Positions 9,921 through 19,502 are shown, counted from the stretch's first letter. The stretch is DNA of 64,000 nucleotides from Anaerolineales bacterium (GCA_023382595.1 JAHDWB010000001.1:620001-684000); one strand, 5' to 3'. Numbers and translations: made by a program. Notes: a model not told the origin generated them from the letters alone.

Positions 9921-11132
9921 ATGGATATTCAGAACACAGACAACGCGGCAACCCGGCGCATCGCGGCGCTCAAAGCCCGCGTGGATGCCATGAAAAATCA
10001 TGATTATTATTTTTACAACCAGCCTGTGGAAGAACTTATGGACGGGATGAAAGTGCGGGTCAATGGGCGGGTGATGGGGATGTACGCTTCATACTCGTAC
10101 CTGGGGCTGGTCGGTCACCCGCGCATCAACGAAGCTGCGAAAAAAGCCGTTGACCAATGGGGCACCGGCACGAACGGAGTCCGCACACTGGCAGGGACGT
10201 TGACCCTGCACAATGAATTGGAAGAGACCATCGCGAACTTCAAACATACCGAAACCGCCATCACATACACATCGGGCTATGTCACCAACCTGACGGTCAT
10301 CTCCACGCTGATGGGGCGCGGCGACTACGTCTTCTCGGACAAGATCAACCACGCCTCCATTGTGGATGGCTGCCTGATGTCGGGCGCGGAATTCCGCCGT
10401 TTCCGTCACAATGACATGGCGCATCTCGAAGGCTTGCTCAAAAATGCCCCCGCGGATGTTGCAAAACTCGTCATTGCGGACTCGGTCTTCAGCATGGACG
10501 GCGATATCATTGACCTGCCAAAGATCGTGGAATTGAGCAGGAAATACAATGCCTGGCTGATGATCGACGAAGCCCATTCGGTCGGTGTTCTCGGTGCACG
10601 CGGCACGGGCATTGAAGAACACTTCGGCATGGACGATGTCATCGACATCAAGATGGGCACACTGAGCAAGACCATCCCTTCGGTGGGCGGATATGTGGCA
10701 GGCAAACGCGAGTTGATCGATCACCTGCGTCACGGCAGTCGCGCGTATATCTTCTCCGCCGCCCTGCCGCCTGCGCAAGCCGCCGCCGCGAACGAGGCTT
10801 TCAAGGTCATTTTGGATGAACCCTGGCGCATCGAACGCTTGAACGAAAATACCAAGCAATTCATCGGCGGGTTGAAAAGCATGGGGTTCGACACCCTGCT
10901 AACCGAAACCGCCATCGTCCCAGTGTTGTGCGGCACGGACGAAAAAGCCTTCGAGTTGACGAAACGCTGTCAGGAAAATGATGTCTTTGTACTGCCCGTC
11001 GTGTCGCCCGCGGTGCAGGAAGGCATGTCCCGCCTGCGAGCCACGGTCACGGCGGCGCATGAGCCGAGCGAGATCGAACGCGCCATGGACGTCATCTACG
11101 AGGCGGGCAAGGCAATGGGAATGGTGAAGTAA
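9921..11132 (+). CDS. PLP-dependent alpha-oxoamine synthase (KBL/BioF/SPT family)
   Basis: 403 residues, a full-length class II fold-type I enzyme that condenses an amino acid with an acyl-CoA and releases CO2. Visible motifs: NYLG-like YASYSYLGLVGHPR, GTGTNGVRTLAGT, the cofactor aspartate in WLMIDEAHSVGVLG, and the Schiff-base lysine K250 in GTLSKTIPSVGGYVAG. The family includes 2-amino-3-ketobutyrate CoA ligase, 8-amino-7-oxononanoate synthase and serine palmitoyltransferase. The sequence alone does not decide between them. No biotin or sphingolipid gene lies nearby. Confidence 0.88.
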   Translation: MDIQNTDNAATRRIAALKARVDAMKNHDYYFYNQPVEELMDGMKVRVNGRVMGMYASYSYLGLVGHPRINEAAKKAVDQWGTGTNGVRTLAGTLTLHNELEETIANFKHTETAITYTSGYVTNLTVISTLMGRGDYVFSDKINHASIVDGCLMSGAEFRRFRHNDMAHLEGLLKNAPADVAKLVIADSVFSMDGDIIDLPKIVELSRKYNAWLMIDEAHSVGVLGARGTGIEEHFGMDDVIDIKMGTLSKTIPSVGGYVAGKRELIDHLRHGSRAYIFSAALPPAQAAAANEAFKVILDEPWRIERLNENTKQFIGGLKSMGFDTLLTETAIVPVLCGTDEKAFELTKRCQENDVFVLPVVSPAVQEGMSRLRATVTAAHEPSEIERAMDVIYEAGKAMGMVK

Positions 11133-11150
11133 GACACAACAGAAAAATGA

Positions 11151-11183
11151 AAATCGCCCATCCTGCGATGGGCGATTTTTTTG
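11151..11183 (+). terminator. Terminator after the alpha-oxoamine synthase gene
   Basis: AAATCGCCCATC, loop CTGC, GATGGGCGATTT and a further T-run: a 12-bp perfect stem. Confidence 0.9.
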
Positions 11184-11332
11184 TCGGGATGGGAATGAAT
11201 GGGAGAGGCATCAGGTTTCGGCGGAGTCTGAAGCGCTGTTCTTCATCCTGATAGTTTCTGATTGGGCATTTATAACATTTTTCTAACACGGGTTGTGTAC
11301 AATGCCGTCAACTTCAGAGAAAGGAGTAAATT

Positions 11333-12436
11333 ATGAAGTGGCAATTCAAATTTGGGACTTTTGCGGGAATTGATGTGTACATCCACACCACGTTCCTGCT
11401 TTTGATCGGATGGGTTGGGTACTCGCACTGGCTGGAACATCAAAATTGGATCGAGGTGCTGAAAGGGATCGGGTTCATCCTTACGCTTTTCCTGTGCGTG
11501 ATCCTGCATGAATACGGACATGCATTGACGGCGCGTAAATATGGGATCAAGACCCGCGACATCACCATTTATCCCATCGGCGGCGTGGCGCGGCTGGAAC
11601 GCATGCCCGAGAAGCCGATCGAGGAGTTATGGGTGGCGTTGATGGGACCCGCTGTGAACGTGGTCATCGCGGCGATCCTGTTCGCGTATCTTTTTTTGAC
11701 CTCGAGCCTGGTGCCGCTAAACGAGTTGACCGTTGCCTCGGGCAGTTTCCTCGAGCGCGTGATGATCATTAATATCGTGCTCGTGCTGTTCAACCTGCTG
11801 CCCGCCTTCCCAATGGACGGCGGACGCGTGCTGCGCGCCCTGCTCGCCACGCGCATGGATTACGTCCGCGCGACGCAGATCGCGGCAAATGTTGGGCAGG
11901 GCATGGCGTTCCTATTCGGGTTCGTCGGCTTGTTCAGCAACCCGTTCCTGCTGTTTATCGCCTTCTTTGTGTGGATCGGCGCTTCGCAGGAAGCCAGCAT
12001 GGTGCAGATGAAGAACGCCATCAGCGGGATTCCCGTCGGGCGCGCGATGCTGACCGATTATCAATTCCTTTCGCCGCGTGACCCACTCTCGCGCATGGCG
12101 CAGATGATATTGGCGGGGTCGCAGCATGATTTCCCGGTCATTGATGATGACGAGCGCGTGGTCGGCGTCATCACCCGCGACGATTTTCTCTCCGCCCTCA
12201 CCCAACACGGACAGAACATCGCCGTTTCGGCAGTGATGAAAACGAACCTGCCGGAAGTGGACTCCTACGAAATGGTGGAGACGGCGCTCACACGCATCCA
12301 GGAATCCGGCGTGCCCGCCCTGCCCGTCACGCACGGAGGACGGCTGGTCGGCATCATCACATCCGAAAACATCACCGAATATCTGATGATCCGCTCTGCG
12401 TTGAGAAGTGCGGCAAGTGGTATAACTGGGGTATAA
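11333..12436 (+). CDS. Site-2 protease family (M50) zinc metalloprotease with CBS pair
   Basis: 367 residues. About six membrane segments fill residues 1-220, with the zinc motif HEYGH (H59, E60, H63) and the third ligand D162 in AFPMDGGRVLRALL. Two CBS domains follow (about 225-355): VGRAMLTDYQFLSPRDPL and SAVMKTNLPEVDSYEM, which usually bind adenosyl ligands and tune activity. The architecture matches the SpoIVFB-like S2P-CBS group. The substrate is unknown. Such a protease often makes the second cut after a PrsW-type protease in sigma release, but it is 5 kb from the PrsW operon and any link is speculative. SD AAGGAG before the ATG. Confidence 0.92.
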   Translation: MKWQFKFGTFAGIDVYIHTTFLLLIGWVGYSHWLEHQNWIEVLKGIGFILTLFLCVILHEYGHALTARKYGIKTRDITIYPIGGVARLERMPEKPIEELWVALMGPAVNVVIAAILFAYLFLTSSLVPLNELTVASGSFLERVMIINIVLVLFNLLPAFPMDGGRVLRALLATRMDYVRATQIAANVGQGMAFLFGFVGLFSNPFLLFIAFFVWIGASQEASMVQMKNAISGIPVGRAMLTDYQFLSPRDPLSRMAQMILAGSQHDFPVIDDDERVVGVITRDDFLSALTQHGQNIAVSAVMKTNLPEVDSYEMVETALTRIQESGVPALPVTHGGRLVGIITSENITEYLMIRSALRSAASGITGV

Positions 12437-12445
12437 ACATCAAAC

Positions 12446-12541
12446 AAACCTGACATGTCTCACAGGAAACGTGGTTAAATCAACAACCATGGACGGATTT
12501 TGGCGCTGAAGATCGAAATCTCCTGAAGACATGTCAGGTTT
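12446..12541. repeat. 96-bp element with 15-bp perfect terminal inverted repeats
   Basis: AAACCTGACATGTCT at 12446-12460 and its exact complement at 12527-12541. The pairing almost continues inward (CACAGGA against TCCTGA). The core is not coding. It could be a miniature palindromic element, a transcript-end hairpin of the S2P gene, or an operator pair in front of the pump gene. No second copy was noticed in this window. Confidence 0.75.
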
Positions 12542-12556
12542 TAAGATTGGAATAAT

Positions 12557-15259
12557 ATGAACTGGCATACCCTCGAAACCAAACCTGTGCTCGATGAACT
12601 GGCTTCATCGCAAAGCACAGGTCTTACTTCGCAACAAGCGGACGAACGCGCCGCAAAATACGGAGCAAACGAACTGATCGAACGCGGCGGGCGCACCCCG
12701 CTGCAAATTTTATGGGAACAGGTCACCGCCATAATGGTCTTGATCCTGATCGGCGCGGCAGTGGTGGCAGGTCTACTTGGCGACACAAAAAATACGATTG
12801 CCATCCTTGCCATTGTGGCTTTGTATGTTTTTCTCGGTTTTATCCAAGAATACCGCGCGGAACAGGCGATCGCCGCGCTCAAGAAAATGTCCGTGCCGCT
12901 TGTGCGCGTATTGCGTGATGGAAAATTGACTGAGCTTTCCGCGCGCGACCTCGTCCCCGGCGATATCCTCCAACTGGAAACAGGCAACGTCATCTCCGCC
13001 GACCTGCGCCTGCTGGAAGCGGTTAACCTGCGTATCCAAGAAGCCGCGCTCACAGGCGAATCCGAACCCATCGGCAAGCACACCGCCGCGCTCTCCAACG
13101 AGGCGCTTCCGCTCGGCGACCGCCGCAACATGGCATTCATGGGAACCATCATCACGCAAGGGCGCGGACTGGGTGTTGTCGTCGCCACGGGGATGCAAAC
13201 CGAACTCGGCAAGATCGCCGACCTCATTCAACAAGTCAGACAAGAACAAACACCGCTTCAGCGCAGGCTGGATGGGCTTGGCAAAACGCTCGCCATCATC
13301 GGCGTCGTCATCGCCGCCTTTATCTTCGGGCTGGGCATCTGGCAGGGCAACGAAGTCCGCGACATGCTGCTGACGGCGGTCAGTGTGGCGGTTGCCATCG
13401 TGCCCGAAGGTCTGCCCGCCGTCGTCACCATCACGCTCGCACTCGGCGCGCAACGCATGTTGAACCGCGAAGCGCTCATCCGTAAACTGCCCGCCGTCGA
13501 AACGCTCGGCTCGGTCACGGTCATCTGCTCGGACAAAACGGGCACATTAACCGAAAACAGGATGACGGTCGTGATGCTGGACGTGGCGGAACACGCCATT
13601 GATCTGACCGAGCAAGTGGAACGTGACGGAACGCTTCGCGCCACCCGTGGGCTTGGCGCGCCGACCCAGTCATCGCTTTCGCTGGCAGCCATCGGCGGCG
13701 CGTTGTGCAATGACGCCGAACTGATCGACATTGGCGACGAACGCTTCCGCACGCTCGGCGACCCAACCGAAGGAGCATTGGTCGTTTCCGCTGCCAAGAT
13801 GGGATATTGGAAATCCACGCTTGATTCGTCCTTCCCACGCGCGGCAGAACTGCCTTTCGACTCAGAGCGCAAGCGCATGACCACCGTCCATCATTTGGCG
13901 CAGTACGATCCCATCATGCTTTCGGGGTTGAGTATCAGCAACAAACGCTACATTGCCTTCACCAAAGGCGGCGTGGACGGTCTGCTCGATATTGCGAGCC
14001 ATGTCTGGGTGGAGGGCGAGTCCCAGAAACTGGATGCAGGCTGGAGGTCCAGAATTGAAGCGGCGAACGAGCGTCTCGCCAAAAAGGGAATGCGCGTTCT
14101 GGGCGTCGGATTCCGTTTGCTGAACAGCATCCCGGAGATCATCGAAACTGACCTTGAACAGAACATCACGCTGGTTGGATTGTTCGGCATGATCGACCCG
14201 CCGCGTTCGGAGGTGCGGGATGCGGTGGCGACTTGCCGCGCGGCGGGCATCCGCCCGGTGATGATCACGGGAGATCATCCGCTGACAGCGTTGGAGATCG
14301 CGCGGCAGTTGGGCATCACTGAAAACGGACGCGCGCTGGCTGGGGTTGAGATCGAAAAGTTGTCGTTCGATGAACTGAAAAATGTCGTCAGCGAAGTCAG
14401 TGTTTTCGCGCGCGTTGCGCCTGAACATAAGTTGAAGATCGTGCAAGCATTGCAGGAGCAGGGACATATTGTTGCGATGACAGGCGACGGCGTGAACGAT
14501 GCGCCCGCGCTTCGCAAAGCGGACATCGGCGTGGCGATGGGCATCACCGGCACGGATGTTTCAAAGGAAGCATCCGACATGGTGCTGCTAAACGATAATT
14601 TTGCAACCATCGTGGCGGCAGTGCAGGAGGGGCGCACGATCTACGACAACATCCGCAAGTTCGTGCGCTTCAGCGTGGCGGGGAACATCGGGAAAGTTTT
14701 GGTGATGCTGCTCTCGCCGTTCCTAGGAAGCCCGTTGCCGTTGCTGCCGTTGCAATTATTATGGCTCAACTTAATGACCGATGGTCTGCTCGGCTTGGGC
14801 ATGGGTGTGGAAAACCCCGAACCTGACACGATGAAGCGCAAGCCGTACTCCCCCACCGAAGGCGTATTCTCACGCGGCGCAGGCGCACATACCATCTGGG
14901 TCGGTGTGCTGATCGGCGCGCTCGCGCTCTCGCTTGGCGCGTGGTATTTCTTCACAGACCGTCCCGAATGGCAGACCATGATCTTCACCTCGCTGGCGTT
15001 CATGCAAGTCTTTCAAGCATTGGCTTCGCGTTCAGAGAAGGAGTCGCTGTTCCAGATCGGCTTTTGGAGCAATCCTGCGCTGGCAGTTTTGGCACTGTTA
15101 GTCGTGGCGCTGCAAATGATCGTGATCTACGTCCCCGCCTTCGCCGCCTTCTTTGAAGTGACGCCGCTCCGCCTCATTGACCTTGGCATCTCCGCCGCGG
15201 CAGGATTGGTGGTGTTTGCGGTGATTGAAATCAGCGAAGTACTCAAAAAAGCGGAATGA
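12557..15259 (+). CDS. P2A-type cation-transporting ATPase (Ca2+ pump-like)
   Basis: 900 residues with the full P-type layout. The actuator motif is AALTGESEPIGKH, the phosphorylation site is D326 in CSDKTGTLTEN, the hinge is MTGDGVNDAPALRKADIGVAMG, and there are about ten membrane segments. Residues for Ca2+-type transport are visible: VPEGLPAVV in M4 and LNLMTDG in M6. This fits SERCA/PMCA-like bacterial pumps that export Ca2+; Mn2+ or another divalent ion cannot be ruled out. Right arm of the 96-bp inverted repeat lies just before the start. A TAAGAT-like -10 box is 10 bases upstream of the ATG. It ends at a bidirectional terminator. Confidence 0.92.
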   Translation: MNWHTLETKPVLDELASSQSTGLTSQQADERAAKYGANELIERGGRTPLQILWEQVTAIMVLILIGAAVVAGLLGDTKNTIAILAIVALYVFLGFIQEYRAEQAIAALKKMSVPLVRVLRDGKLTELSARDLVPGDILQLETGNVISADLRLLEAVNLRIQEAALTGESEPIGKHTAALSNEALPLGDRRNMAFMGTIITQGRGLGVVVATGMQTELGKIADLIQQVRQEQTPLQRRLDGLGKTLAIIGVVIAAFIFGLGIWQGNEVRDMLLTAVSVAVAIVPEGLPAVVTITLALGAQRMLNREALIRKLPAVETLGSVTVICSDKTGTLTENRMTVVMLDVAEHAIDLTEQVERDGTLRATRGLGAPTQSSLSLAAIGGALCNDAELIDIGDERFRTLGDPTEGALVVSAAKMGYWKSTLDSSFPRAAELPFDSERKRMTTVHHLAQYDPIMLSGLSISNKRYIAFTKGGVDGLLDIASHVWVEGESQKLDAGWRSRIEAANERLAKKGMRVLGVGFRLLNSIPEIIETDLEQNITLVGLFGMIDPPRSEVRDAVATCRAAGIRPVMITGDHPLTALEIARQLGITENGRALAGVEIEKLSFDELKNVVSEVSVFARVAPEHKLKIVQALQEQGHIVAMTGDGVNDAPALRKADIGVAMGITGTDVSKEASDMVLLNDNFATIVAAVQEGRTIYDNIRKFVRFSVAGNIGKVLVMLLSPFLGSPLPLLPLQLLWLNLMTDGLLGLGMGVENPEPDTMKRKPYSPTEGVFSRGAGAHTIWVGVLIGALALSLGAWYFFTDRPEWQTMIFTSLAFMQVFQALASRSEKESLFQIGFWSNPALAVLALLVVALQMIVIYVPAFAAFFEVTPLRLIDLGISAAAGLVVFAVIEISEVLKKAE

Positions 15260-15269
15260 CCTTAAAGAT

Positions 15270-15307
15270 AAAAAAACGTCCTGCTCAAATGAGCAGGACG
15301 TTTTTTT
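15270..15307. terminator. Bidirectional terminator, pump gene / LysE gene
   Basis: 18-bp perfect stem: AAAAAAACGTCCTGCTCA and its complement around an AA loop, with A and T runs on opposite sides. Confidence 0.92.
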
Positions 15308-15914
15308 ATCCAACGACGATCCCCCGCCATAACTGATACAGCCCAAACCCGAACAATGCAATGGACGAAACGCCCAGTAACGTCCTGTTGACCTTTGGAC
15401 CAAGTTTCGATGTGGTTCCAAAGACGATAATGATCGCCGCCAGCGTACCGATCATGGCGATATAAAAACCCGCCAGAAAGCCGATCCCGTTGACAGGTGA
15501 TTCGCGCCAACCCGCCACCAAAATAGGACCGGTGACCAGCGTCCAAAAAATGTACGCGCCGGGCGCGAGCGCATTGACCATCGCCGCCCTTGGAAGACCG
15601 GAGATCTTCGATTCGGGCTGCGGCGCGTTGACATCGAAGTCACGCCATGATTTGAACGCTCCATATGCCAGATACAGGATGAACGTCCCGCCGCCGATAT
15701 AGAGAAAGCGCTGAAACCAGTCAGGGATCTGGCTCAGAATGGAAACGCACAACAAAATGATGGGACCGTCACTGACCAGCGGCGCGAGCGCATTGACCAG
15801 CGATCTCTTCCAGCCGCGGGATAAGGCTTGGGTAATCAGATAGGTCTGCAACGGTCCGGGCTGGGAGGCGGCAGCGAGACCAAATCCAAGACCTTGAATC
15901 AGATAGATCCACAC
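15306..15914 (-). CDS. LysE/RhtB-family exporter
   Basis: 202 residues, about six membrane segments, the size usual for amino-acid exporters of this family. The N-terminal QPGPLQTYLITQAL corresponds to the family's conserved GPG-type loop after helix 1, and LVNALAPLVSDGPIIL follows. The start is GTG at 15914, 3 bases after the hydrolase stop, with GGGGAAA as a possible SD. Substrate unknown. Confidence 0.85.
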   Translation of the reverse strand: MWIYLIQGLGFGLAAASQPGPLQTYLITQALSRGWKRSLVNALAPLVSDGPIILLCVSILSQIPDWFQRFLYIGGGTFILYLAYGAFKSWRDFDVNAPQPESKISGLPRAAMVNALAPGAYIFWTLVTGPILVAGWRESPVNGIGFLAGFYIAMIGTLAAIIIVFGTTSKLGPKVNRTLLGVSSIALFGFGLYQLWRGIVVG

Positions 15915-15917
15915 GTG

Positions 15918-16826
15918 CTATTTCCCCAATAAATACTGATCAAAGAACGCAACAACCCGCGCTTCGTATTCCTCTGCGCGTTCGGTATCAAATCTGACGT
16001 GACCGAGGTCGGGATCGAACCACAGTTCCTTCGGCTCGCCCGCCGCATCGTATAGGAGCTGCCCGCTCGCTGGTGAAATGACCGTATCCGCACCACCCTG
16101 CATGAGGAAGACGGGGCGCGGGCTGATCAGCGGGATCCAGCGTGTCGTATCGATCTCTTCCATTTTGACGCCCGTCTCCGCCTCCGCCCAAAAGACGATG
16201 AGCGGCACGAACGGGAATTCAGGCAACCCTGTAAAGTGTTTGACGCTGGTCGCGACCGTATCCGCCATGGACGAGAACGCGCAGTTCGCAACCACGGCTT
16301 TGATGTTTTCGTTCTGCGCGGCGTATTGGATAGCAAGCATCCCGCCGTAGGAATTGCCAAGGATGCCGATCTTATCGTGGTCAACGTCACTGCGTGTGAG
16401 CAGGTACTGATACCACGCTCCCATATCCGCCATTTCATACACACCAAGCGTAATGAGTTCGCCGTCACTGTGATCATGCGCGCGGACGGATGTGATCAAC
16501 ACGCCATAACCATGGCGATGCATCATCTCCGCTTCGTTGAGCAATTCCTTGCGCGTGGATTTGTATCCATGCTGCATGATGATGACCGCGCCATTTTCGG
16601 ATGGCACGAACCAGCCATACAAGTCCATGCCATCGGCATTGCTGATGACAATGTCCTCGAACGGCAGATCGTAATCCGCAGGCGACTCGCTGGGAAGGTT
16701 GCGCGTTTCCATGGGCGCATTGAGCAGGGTGCGTGCTTCGGCGCGGGTCTGCCAAAGTATGCCCGCGAAAACGACCAAAATAATACCAACAAGCGCGCCT
16801 GCGACAGGTTTTACAATCCGTTTCAT
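15918..16826 (-). CDS. Membrane-anchored alpha/beta hydrolase
   Basis: 302 residues from the ATG at 16826, preceded by GGAGAG; a GTG 12 bases upstream is less likely. One N-terminal membrane anchor (PVAGALVGIILVVFAGILW). The hydrolase fold has the nucleophile elbow GNSYGG, an aspartate in FLMQGGADTVI and the catalytic histidine in DLGHVRF. HGYKSTRKELLNEA forms the oxyanion-side loop. Similar to BAAT/DUF-type serine hydrolases of the outer membrane face; substrate unknown. It probably forms an operon with the YczE-like gene upstream and lysE-like gene downstream. Confidence 0.85.
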   Translation of the reverse strand: MKRIVKPVAGALVGIILVVFAGILWQTRAEARTLLNAPMETRNLPSESPADYDLPFEDIVISNADGMDLYGWFVPSENGAVIIMQHGYKSTRKELLNEAEMMHRHGYGVLITSVRAHDHSDGELITLGVYEMADMGAWYQYLLTRSDVDHDKIGILGNSYGGMLAIQYAAQNENIKAVVANCAFSSMADTVATSVKHFTGLPEFPFVPLIVFWAEAETGVKMEEIDTTRWIPLISPRPVFLMQGGADTVISPASGQLLYDAAGEPKELWFDPDLGHVRFDTERAEEYEARVVAFFDQYLLGK

Positions 16827-16850
16827 CACTCTCTCCACAAGTAAAAATTC

Positions 16851-17504
16851 CTACTCCGCCCCGCCCTCGATCCCTGCCTGCACCACTTCATCTTCCTTGT
16901 GCGGCTGAACCTTGAATATCTTGAAGCCCCACTGAATGGAGGGTCCCACCAGCAGGGCATAGACCAGCGTGCCAATTCCTGCCGGTCCTCCCAATAACCA
17001 TCCGACCGTCACCACCGTCACCTCGATCATGGCACGCGCCACGCGGATGCTGACACCTGTGGTGCGTTTGATCGCCAGCATCAAACTGTCACGCGGACCC
17101 GCGCCCGCATCCACACCGATGTAGATCGCGCTCGCCAAGCCCATGAGAAATATCGCCAGAAGCAGCATACCAACCTGTAACAACAGGTTTTCAGTTATGG
17201 ATGGAATAAATGAAAGCCACATATCCACCCATGGACCAATCGATAAAATATTCGCCAGCGTCCCCCAACCCAATCTCTCGCGCATCAGCACCGCGCTCGT
17301 CAGCACCAGAAACCCCATGATGACCGTCATCGTCCCGATCGAAACGCCGAATTTATACGCCAGCGCCACCTCCAGCACCGCCCATGCGCTCGTGCCAAGA
17401 TCGCCGCGGATCATCAACGTGATCGCCAGCCCGAACAAAATGAAACCGACCTGAATACGCAGAAAATCCCGCGCAAAGGTATTCCAACGAATTGGTTTTA
17501 GCAT
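16851..17504 (-). CDS. YczE/YitT-like integral membrane protein
   Basis: 217 residues with about five membrane segments. The ATG at 17504 has a strong SD (AAAGGAGATGT). Family-like features are LGTSAWAVLEVAL and GVDAGAGPRDSLMLAI, typical of YczE proteins. No transport or catalytic role is established for the family. The charged C-terminus (QPHKEDEVVQAGIEGGAE) is cytoplasmic. It is divergent from the methyltransferase gene at 17554 with only 49 bases between. Confidence 0.82.
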   Translation of the reverse strand: MLKPIRWNTFARDFLRIQVGFILFGLAITLMIRGDLGTSAWAVLEVALAYKFGVSIGTMTVIMGFLVLTSAVLMRERLGWGTLANILSIGPWVDMWLSFIPSITENLLLQVGMLLLAIFLMGLASAIYIGVDAGAGPRDSLMLAIKRTTGVSIRVARAMIEVTVVTVGWLLGGPAGIGTLVYALLVGPSIQWGFKIFKVQPHKEDEVVQAGIEGGAE

Positions 17505-17553
17505 ACATCTCCTTTGACCCGCCGATGATACCACGCTGTGATACACTCATTTT

Positions 17554-18735
17554 ATGAAAATCACCATCAAACCCGGACGTGAAAAAAGCCTACTGAGACG
17601 CCACCCCTGGGTCTTTGCCAGCGCGATCCAAGCGCTTGATGACGTTCCCGCTTCAGGCTCGACCGTTGACCTGATCGATGCCAAGGGAAATTTTCTCGCC
17701 CAAGCCTCATACTCCCCTCACTCGCAGATCCGCGCTCGTGTGTGGACATTTGAAGACGAACCCGTGGGCAAGGAATTTTTCCGCAGAAGAATCAAGTCCG
17801 CAATTGTGTTGCGTGACACGGCGCACGTGGCACATGACACCGACTCGTATCGCCTCATCCATAGCGAATCGGACGGCATTCCTGGTCTCATCGTTGACCG
17901 CTACGGAGATGTCCTCGTCCTGCAATCCTCCACGGCAGGTTCCGAATTCTGGAAGGAAAGCATCGCGGATATTCTCGTCGAAGAGACGGGCATTGAAAAT
18001 ATATACGAACGCTCCGATGCCGACGTGCGCGAACTGGAGGGATTGAAACCGCAGAATGGTGTTCTTCGCGGAACATTTTCCTCATTCATCTTTCCCATCC
18101 ATGAATACAACCTCAAATGCAACGTGAACATCGCCAGCGGACATAAGACTGGCTTCTACCTCGACCAGCGCGAAAACCGCCGCCGCGCGGGTGAACTCGC
18201 CAAAGACCGCGATGTGCTGAATTGTTTTTGCTACACAGGTGGATTTTCGATCCATGCGCTGGCAAATGGAGCAAAATCCGTCATCTCTGTTGATTCATCT
18301 GCCGATGCATTGAAATTATTGGAAGAGAATATTGCGATCAATCACCTCCCCGCTGAAAAGCATACCTCCATTGAGGGGGATGTCTTTCAACTGCTGCGAA
18401 AATTCCGCGATGAAGCACGGTCATTCGACATGATCATTCTCGATCCACCCAAGTTCGCTCCCACCGCCGCTCATGCAGAGAAAGCCTCGCGCGCCTACAA
18501 AGACATCAACCTGCTGGCGTTCAAACTGCTGCGTCCCGGCGGCATTCTCATCAACTTCTCCTGCTCCGGCGGCGTGGATTCAGCCTTATTCCAAAAGATC
18601 GTCGCCTCCGCCGCCCTCGATGCAGGCGTGGATGCAACGATCATTGAATATCTATCACAGGGAAGCGATCACCCCGTCAGTTTGCACTTCCCCGAAGGCG
18701 CGTATTTGAAGGGATTGGTGTGTGTGAAGGGATGA
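17554..18735 (+). CDS. RlmI-like 23S rRNA (cytosine-5) methyltransferase
   Basis: 393 residues, the length of RlmI/YccW. An N-terminal PUA domain (MKITIKPGREKSLLRRHPWV, about 1-75) is followed by an EEHEE-type linker and a Rossmann methyltransferase with the SAM loop NCFCYTGGFSIHAL, acidic VDSSADAL, and the NPPY-like LDPPKFAP. It likely methylates a cytosine of 23S rRNA. There is no SD; a TACACT box ends 7 bases before the ATG, suggesting leaderless start, although its -35 is poor. A second, more divergent relative is at 43788-44675. Confidence 0.88.
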   Translation: MKITIKPGREKSLLRRHPWVFASAIQALDDVPASGSTVDLIDAKGNFLAQASYSPHSQIRARVWTFEDEPVGKEFFRRRIKSAIVLRDTAHVAHDTDSYRLIHSESDGIPGLIVDRYGDVLVLQSSTAGSEFWKESIADILVEETGIENIYERSDADVRELEGLKPQNGVLRGTFSSFIFPIHEYNLKCNVNIASGHKTGFYLDQRENRRRAGELAKDRDVLNCFCYTGGFSIHALANGAKSVISVDSSADALKLLEENIAINHLPAEKHTSIEGDVFQLLRKFRDEARSFDMIILDPPKFAPTAAHAEKASRAYKDINLLAFKLLRPGGILINFSCSGGVDSALFQKIVASAALDAGVDATIIEYLSQGSDHPVSLHFPEGAYLKGLVCVKG

Positions 18736-18772
18736 TCAGATCATGGAAAACTCGTAAGCCAATAAAAAAACA

Positions 18773-19183
18773 TTATCTTCCAGACTGTTTATCATAATTG
18801 CGAAAAAACATCCCGGTTGCGCGGTACATCCCAAACTTTTCATAAAAAGGCTGCAGGTCGGTATCGCACAACAAATCCACCATGTAATACCTGCTTAATT
18901 GCGCCAGCATTTTTTCTACAAGCGTTTTACCGATCTGCCGGTTTTGATATTCCGGCAAGACCTCCAAAAGCGGAATATATGCCGCCAGCACATTGTCTGT
19001 AATGGCGGTGATAAAACCGACCACGTTCCCGCTTTCGGTGTCTAATGCCAGAACAACTTCATCGCTGCTTTTCAACAACTCAAGGTGCTTCTCCGGAGTG
19101 GGCGGGTTGGTCCACCCGACAAAAAATCCATGCAATTGATCCGCTGAAATACCTTCCGGCGAATCTACATATTCAATCGCCAT
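18773..19183 (-). CDS. GNAT-family N-acetyltransferase
   Basis: 136 residues. The acetyl-CoA loop is PEYQNRQIGKTLVEKML (R/QxxGxG/A variant), preceded by the beta strand YIPLLEVLP, with FYEKFGMYRATGMFFRNYD at the end. SD GAGGTG upstream. The acceptor substrate is not predictable. It sits next to a rearranged segment. Confidence 0.85.
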   Translation of the reverse strand: MAIEYVDSPEGISADQLHGFFVGWTNPPTPEKHLELLKSSDEVVLALDTESGNVVGFITAITDNVLAAYIPLLEVLPEYQNRQIGKTLVEKMLAQLSRYYMVDLLCDTDLQPFYEKFGMYRATGMFFRNYDKQSGR

Positions 19184-19206
19184 TCCAACACCTCATTTTA
19201 TTTTCA

Positions 19207-19316
19207 ATAATTTCTTCAAATGACTTCGCAATTTCACAGGCTTAACGCCGCCCAGATCGATCTTCACTGCACCAATCATATCCGCGAAACGTTGTAGTCC
19301 ATTGGCAAGAGCATCA
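19207..19316. repeat. Partial copy of the 3' end of the YcaQ-like gene (left copy)
   Basis: About 110 bases that match 20401-20514 with only a few mismatches and a short gap. The matching stretch at 20401-20514 encodes the last residues of the glycosylase (GLQRFADMIGAAKIDLGG...). Here it has no gene body; it is joined at about 19316 to an unrelated membrane-protein fragment. Confidence 0.85.
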
Positions 19317-19443
19317 ACTCGCCTGCGACATCCAGCGTCAATCCGTAATTGCTCATCACCCAAGCGGGCGCGAAGAAGGCGGAAAATCCATAACTGAACG
19401 TCACCAGAGTATTGAAGATAAACAGGTTACTGAGAGTGAACAT
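19276..19443 (-). pseudogene. Truncated membrane-protein fragment fused out of frame to the repeat
   Basis: A 55-codon frame from ATG 19443 reads MFTLSNLFIFNTLVTFSYG, then FSAFFAPAWVMSNYGLTLDV. This resembles the first membrane segment of small DUF4345-like proteins. After about 43 residues it runs into the duplicated end of the YcaQ-like gene in a different frame and stops (LLPMDYNVSRI). The normal rest of the protein is missing. I read it as a deletion or recombination scar. It may still be translated. Confidence 0.6.
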
Positions 19444-19502
19444 GGGTTACACCGGTTGGTCAGCTCAAGAGAACACACCTTTACAAACTTCGTCCGCCAA
19501 AA

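Noticed and set aside
12437-12556. Mn2+ (yybP-ykoY) riboswitch in front of the P-type ATPase
   Set aside because: The conserved loops of that riboswitch are not visible; only a terminal inverted repeat is present.
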